A DNA stretch of 64,000 bases, from contig NZ_FOFD01000002.1 of the NCBI RefSeq assembly GCF_900110865.1, positions 740,835-804,834 of the forward strand, given 5' to 3'. Origin of the DNA: Natrinema salaciae. GTDB lineage: Archaea > Halobacteriota > Halobacteria > Halobacteriales > Natrialbaceae. Shown one piece after another: positions 60,484 through 64,000 of the stretch (within the stretch, counting starts at the first letter, position 1; each line of letters opens with the position of its first letter). Position numbers and translations under genes: made by a program. A model generated the notes under the pieces. The model was not told the origin of the DNA. It made no database searches and saw only the letters and a list, made by a program, of their open reading frames with translations.

Positions 60484-61089
60484 CTAAACGACGACCGGAG
60501 CGACCATCGACGCGAACTCGTAGGTGAAGACGTGGTTGAGCAAGACGTAGGTGACGACCCCGAGGAAGAGGCTCAGGATCCACGCGGCGGCGGCGATCCG
60601 ACCGATCCGGGCGTGGGGCGTGGTCCGGAGCTCGGCGGGCGTGTGAGTCAGCCCGAGGATCAGCGCGTAGAGGACGACCGGCACCGAGACGATCGAGAGG
60701 ACGATGTGGATCGCCAGCATGACGAGATAGGCGTAGAAGACGCCGTCCGGACCCACGAACTCCTTCGTCCCGCCGCCACCGACCTTGAGCAGGTAGACGA
60801 CCAGAAATCCGAGGATCAGCGTGAACCCGGTCAGCATCGCCAGCCGGTGTTTCTCGATCTCGCCGGCCCGAATCCAGTACCAGCCGAGCACCAGCACCAC
60901 CGTCGCGGTCGTGTTGATGGCCGCGATCACGTGAGAGAGCAGGTCGACCTGCGCGTTCGTGAGGTCGGGGTAGATCGGAACGTCCAGCAGAAACGTCCCG
61001 ATCACTAGCGCGTAGCCGACGATCGTCAGGAGGATCGTGACACCCATCGGCCGCTCCCGGAGCCGTCGTCTCGCGTCAGCGGTTGCCAT
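60484..61089 (-). CDS. DUF420 membrane protein (cytochrome oxidase-associated)
   Basis: A 201-aa protein with about five helices: GVTILLTIVGYALVIGTFLL, a helix near LLSHVIAAINTTATVVLV, TGFTLILGFLVVYLL, and two more to the C-terminus. His residues in LLSHVIAAIN, EIEKHRLAM, AIHIVLS and LLNHVFTYE match the pattern of the DUF420/CtaM-like family linked to heme-copper oxidase assembly. The start is the ATG at 61089; a longer in-frame start at 61119 adds an unlikely basic tail. Confidence 0.85.
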   Translation of the reverse strand: MATADARRRLRERPMGVTILLTIVGYALVIGTFLLDVPIYPDLTNAQVDLLSHVIAAINTTATVVLVLGWYWIRAGEIEKHRLAMLTGFTLILGFLVVYLLKVGGGGTKEFVGPDGVFYAYLVMLAIHIVLSIVSVPVVLYALILGLTHTPAELRTTPHARIGRIAAAAWILSLFLGVVTYVLLNHVFTYEFASMVAPVVV

Positions 61090-61195
61090 TACCGGACGTT
61101 GGGAGCACCGCCGTATCATGCTTGCTGTTTCAGCACACCGCTCCGAGAACGCCGCCCGGCCGTTTCGAGAACGCCGTCCCGTGACGGTCGTCGAG

Positions 61196-61951
61196 TCAAT
61201 CCCGATCGAACGGAAACCGATCGAGCCGCTCGCGAACGAGCGGCTTCAGTTCGAACAGGTACCGTTCGGTGTCCGCGAGGCCGTCACCGTCGGCCGTCTC
61301 GTCGGGAACGTGTTGGGTGTACATCACCTCGCTGACGGTGACGTCGTCGGGAATCTCCTGCGCGATGACGACCCCGTCCACCGCTCGACCGGGCTCGAGT
61401 TCGACCGCTGCTCCGGTCCACCGCCCGGGGAGGTCGGTCGCGTGCGGAGCGGCGATACTCGAGCCCTCGTAGAGGAAGCCGTCGTCGCCGAAGAAGCTCG
61501 TGTTCGTCGTGCCCTGCCAGGCGAGCGATCGCGAGCTCGTATTGTGGACGCGGAAGAACGCGACCGTTCGCGTCGTCGCGGCGGTGACCGGCCCGTCGAT
61601 CAGCGCCGCGACGTCGACGTCGTGTACCAGCCCCGCGAGCGTCAGTGTCAGGTACTCGCCGCTCACCGGTAGCTCGTGGTCGCGCGTCTCGCCGCGTTCG
61701 GCCGGATCGTCGGTCGGCCGGTACTGACACGCGTTCGAGCGCCCGTCCGTGATCGCCCCGCCGTCCGTTTCGTGGTCGTCCGGTGCCTGCTCGCCGAGGA
61801 TCGCCTCGTACGCCCCTTTGATCCGCAGAAACCGCTCTCGAGAGCCACCCTGATCCGGATGGTGATCCTTCAGTAAGGTCCTGTAGGCGCGCCGAACGGC
61901 ACGCTCGTCGGCGTCCGGCGAAAGGCCGAGGACCTCGTAGTGACTCTCCAT
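61196..61951 (-). CDS. J-domain protein with C-terminal DUF4352-like beta-sandwich
   Basis: A 251-aa protein. Residues 1-55 form a J domain: MESHYEVLGLSPDADERAV, the HPD motif in LKDHHPDQGG and FLRIKGAYEAIL. After a linker (60-90) a beta-rich domain of about 150 aa follows: VSGEYLTLTLAGLVHDVD, TVAFFRVHNTSSRSL, FFGDDGFLYEGSS and AVELEPGRAVDGVVI. This resembles the immunoglobulin-like DUF4352 fold normally found in secreted lipoproteins. No signal or membrane segment is visible, so the protein is cytoplasmic and would recruit Hsp70 (DnaK) to the sandwich's ligand. Function is inferred only. Confidence 0.82.
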   Translation of the reverse strand: MESHYEVLGLSPDADERAVRRAYRTLLKDHHPDQGGSRERFLRIKGAYEAILGEQAPDDHETDGGAITDGRSNACQYRPTDDPAERGETRDHELPVSGEYLTLTLAGLVHDVDVAALIDGPVTAATTRTVAFFRVHNTSSRSLAWQGTTNTSFFGDDGFLYEGSSIAAPHATDLPGRWTGAAVELEPGRAVDGVVIAQEIPDDVTVSEVMYTQHVPDETADGDGLADTERYLFELKPLVRERLDRFPFDRD

Positions 61952-62036
61952 TGTGGCAGTAGTCGATCCCTCTCAGAAAAGAGTCTTTCCGTGTTCCGCC
62001 CAGACCAGTGCACGTGGGTCCGCTGGCCACCACCCG

Positions 62037-62342
62037 CTAGTGCGAGCCGTCGTTCCCGGGGTCGGTCGCTTCCTCGAGCGTCACCGCGCCATCGCGGTCG
62101 ACAGTGACGTCGTAGCCGCAGAACGTGAACGAGACGGTCCCGCGCGGTCTGGTCGCGCCGTTGGCCCGCTCCGCGAAGAGCGCGTCGAGCGCCTCGGGAT
62201 CGACGACGGTCTGGAGCGACTCGTACTCCGGTGGCGAGATCGCCGCCGCCGGGACCCCCTCCGCCTCGGCGACCGCATCGATCACCGCTCGACTCGGCGC
62301 GTTCCGGACCGCTCTGCCGCCGCTACCACGACCCTCCACCAT
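62037..62342 (-). CDS. HalOD1 output-domain protein
   Basis: A 101-aa stand-alone HalOD1 domain, a haloarchaeal output module often found behind response regulators. Diagnostic segments are AISPPEYESLQTVVDPEALDALF and VSFTFCGYDVTVDRDG. No receiver domain is attached. The start is the ATG at 62342, with an in-frame upstream start (62390) rejected because it adds 16 atypical residues. It probably works with separate signalling partners. Confidence 0.82.
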   Translation of the reverse strand: MVEGRGSGGRAVRNAPSRAVIDAVAEAEGVPAAAISPPEYESLQTVVDPEALDALFAERANGATRPRGTVSFTFCGYDVTVDRDGAVTLEEATDPGNDGSH

Positions 62343-62447
62343 CGTTCCTCCCCTTCCAAATCCGGTCGAATAAAACTGTCCGTCTCGCACTCGGAACGCG
62401 TCGGGTGGCGGGACGGCACCGTCGACCGGTCGAGCGCCTCGAGACCG

Positions 62448-64000
62448 TCAACTGATGTGGATCGCGGGTTTGCCGGGCCGAGCCTCGCCCGCCCGCTCGT
62501 CGTCGCCGGTCGCTCGACGGACCGTCACGTCCGCATCGAACTCGTCGGTGACGAGCCACGACGCGCTGTCGAGGATCGCCAGTTCGCGATCCCCCGCGAG
62601 CACCTGTCCGCCGTCCCCGCCGTCGCGTCCGGCTATCTCACCGACGAACGCCGCGACGGCGTCCCGATCGGCGTCGATTTCGAGCGTCTCGTCCGCGAGC
62701 AGTCGGTCGGCGATCGAATCGACGTCGGCCTCACCGGCTGCGTCCTCGTCCGCGGACCGACCCGCCAGTTCGACGGCTCGATACTTCCACTCCCGGGCGA
62801 CGACCAGTTCGACCCGCTCGGGCTCGTCGATAGCGGCGACGTCGACGATGTCTCGGACGTCCTCGAGCGTTCGCTCGACGAGCCCGCGCTCGAGCTGGGC
62901 CGCCGACGTGTCCCGATTCGGCTCGGGCCAGTCTGCCTCGACGACGAGTCCCTCGCCCCGGAGTTTGTTCCAGAGCTCCTCGCCGAGGTGCGGGGCCATC
63001 GGGGCGATCAGCGCGGCGAGGGTCAGCAGGCCGCGTCGGTGGACCTCGCCGTGTGGCCGGTCGTACTCGCGATACCGCCGGAGCAGGCGCGCGAGCTCCC
63101 GGATCTCCGTGGCGGCACGGTGGAACCGGAACCGGTCGTACTCCTCGGTGACCACGGCGATCGTGCGGTCGATCTCTCGAGCCACGTAGTCGTCGTGATC
63201 CCGTCGCCTGACGCGGCTGTCGCCCGCCTCGACGAACGCGGTCGCCATCCGGTAGAGCGTCTGCTGGAGGTCGTAGGCCCCGCGGACGTTGTTGGCGGTC
63301 CACTCGAAGTCCTGCTCGGGGTGGGCGGCCGAGAGCACGAACAACCGGGTCGTCTCCGCGCCGTACTCCTCCGGCACGACGACGTTCCCCTTCGAACTGG
63401 ACATCTTCTCGCCGTCGTACAGCACCGTTCCCTGGCTCTTGAGCTCTCGAATCGGCTCTCGTCCCTCGATGAGTCCGATGTCGGCCAGCGCCTTCGTGAA
63501 AAAGCGGGTGTACAGCAGGTGGAGGATGGCGTGCTCGTCGCCGCCGACGTAGACGTCGACTGGCATCCAGTCGTCCGCGAGGTCGGTGTCGAACGGCGCG
63601 TCCGCCAGGTCGGGCGAGAGAAAGCGCAGGTAGTACCACGAGGAGTCGACGAACGTGTCCATCGTGTCCGTCTCGCGCCGCGCGGGGCCGCCGCAGTCGG
63701 GGCACGTCGTCTCGTTCCACTCCTCGGCCGCGTCCAGCGGGTTCCCCGTGGTCCGAACGAATTCGGGGAGCTCCACGGGCAGCTCCTCGTCGGGGACGAG
63801 GACGTGGCCGCAGTCGTCGCAGTGGACGACCGGGATCGGCGTCCCCCAGTAGCGCTGCCGGGAGATCAGCCAGTCCCGGAGCCGGTAGGTGACGTCTTCC
63901 ACGAGCGCGTCGTGGTCGGCCACGAGTCGCTCACCGGCCCGCTCGCTCTCGAGGCCGTCGTACTCGCCGCTGTTCTCGAGGACGCCGTCGCCGGTGTAGG
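62448..64000 (-). CDS. leuS: Leucyl-tRNA synthetase, N-terminus cut by window edge
   Basis: Class I aminoacyl-tRNA synthetase attaching leucine to tRNA-Leu. About 517 C-terminal residues are visible; the frame is open to the edge. Motifs are the post-editing WLISRQRYWGTPIP, a Zn-type CDDCGHVLVPDEE, the KMSKS loop as GEKMSSSKGNVV, and the anticodon-binding helical domain (YDRFRFHRAATEIRELARLL). The C-terminal extension ends PGKPAIHIS, a bacterial/archaeal-type tail. HIGH and most of the editing domain lie outside the window. Confidence 0.95.
   Translation of the reverse strand, partial: YTGDGVLENSGEYDGLESERAGERLVADHDALVEDVTYRLRDWLISRQRYWGTPIPVVHCDDCGHVLVPDEELPVELPEFVRTTGNPLDAAEEWNETTCPDCGGPARRETDTMDTFVDSSWYYLRFLSPDLADAPFDTDLADDWMPVDVYVGGDEHAILHLLYTRFFTKALADIGLIEGREPIRELKSQGTVLYDGEKMSSSKGNVVVPEEYGAETTRLFVLSAAHPEQDFEWTANNVRGAYDLQQTLYRMATAFVEAGDSRVRRRDHDDYVAREIDRTIAVVTEEYDRFRFHRAATEIRELARLLRRYREYDRPHGEVHRRGLLTLAALIAPMAPHLGEELWNKLRGEGLVVEADWPEPNRDTSAAQLERGLVERTLEDVRDIVDVAAIDEPERVELVVAREWKYRAVELAGRSADEDAAGEADVDSIADRLLADETLEIDADRDAVAAFVGEIAGRDGGDGGQVLAGDRELAILDSASWLVTDEFDADVTVRRATGDDERAGEARPGKPAIHIS

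Overview
The window is about 64 kb of a haloarchaeal (class Halobacteria) chromosome. Evidence: GC is very high, proteins are extremely acidic, and the gene set is archaeal (30S proteins S15 and S3Ae, KEOPS subunit Pcc1, family-B DNA polymerase, Mre11/Rad50, archaetidylserine synthase). Haloarchaeal specialities are present (halocyanin, Tat lipoproteins, UPF0058, HalOD1, ThiR). Many genes start a few bases after the expected transcription start, with TATA-like boxes about 22-30 bp upstream. A Natrialbales-type genome is likely, but the genus cannot be fixed from the sequence. No rRNA, tRNA, CRISPR array or intact insertion sequence was seen; coding is dense on both strands.

Layout. 0-1 kb: truncated ABC ATPase behind a near-perfect metalloregulator (iron-box-like) operator. 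1.1-5.6 kb: DUF5793-like protein, then a PilB/PilC pair of a type IV pilus-like machine. 5.7-8.5 kb: rps15-RecJ/DHH nuclease-pcc1-rps3ae, tightly packed, with a long hairpin upstream of rps15. 8.6-13.8 kb: monooxygenase, halocyanin, archaetidylserine synthase, HEAT protein, secreted phospholipase D-like protein. 13.8-18.7 kb: an iron/Fe-S block (ferritin-like protein, 53-aa protein and DtxR-type regulator joined by ATGA overlaps, plus sufCBD behind an 18-bp palindrome). 18.8-23.4 kb: polB and four small haloarchaeal proteins. 23.5-28.7 kb: rad50, mre11, M42 aminopeptidase. 28.8-33.6 kb: thiolase plus OB-fold partner, hydrolase, a TnpB transposon relic next to a UPF0058 gene, meaB and the B12-binding mutase subunit. 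33.8-38.5 kb: a 1593-aa secreted subtilase mosaic. 38.9-43.0 kb: HD protein, LysE exporter, two TlpA-like proteins, methyltransferase. 43.1-47.3 kb: a 1400-aa HEAT-repeat/PQQ-propeller protein. 47.5-55.2 kb: a solute-binding lipoprotein coupled to an APC permease, topA, DUF2892 protein, MATE transporter. 55.4-64 kb: thi4, SDR, DUF6775-like protein, thioesterase, methyltransferase, thiR, DUF420 protein, J-domain fusion, HalOD1 protein and truncated leuS.

How the genes work together. Three metabolic themes stand out. Iron handling: an iron-box-controlled transporter ATPase, a DtxR-type regulator, a ferritin-like protein and the SUF Fe-S assembly scaffold lie within 18 kb. Thiamine: thi4 carries a dyad between its TATA box and start, and its likely repressor ThiR lies 4 kb away. 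DNA maintenance: PolB, Rad50/Mre11, a RecJ-like nuclease and topoisomerase I. The least conventional items are the HEAT-PQQ fusion, the ATGA-coupled 53-aa protein, the binding-protein/APC-permease pair, the structured region upstream of rps15, and the TnpB right-end relic that supplies the stop codon of the UPF0058 gene.
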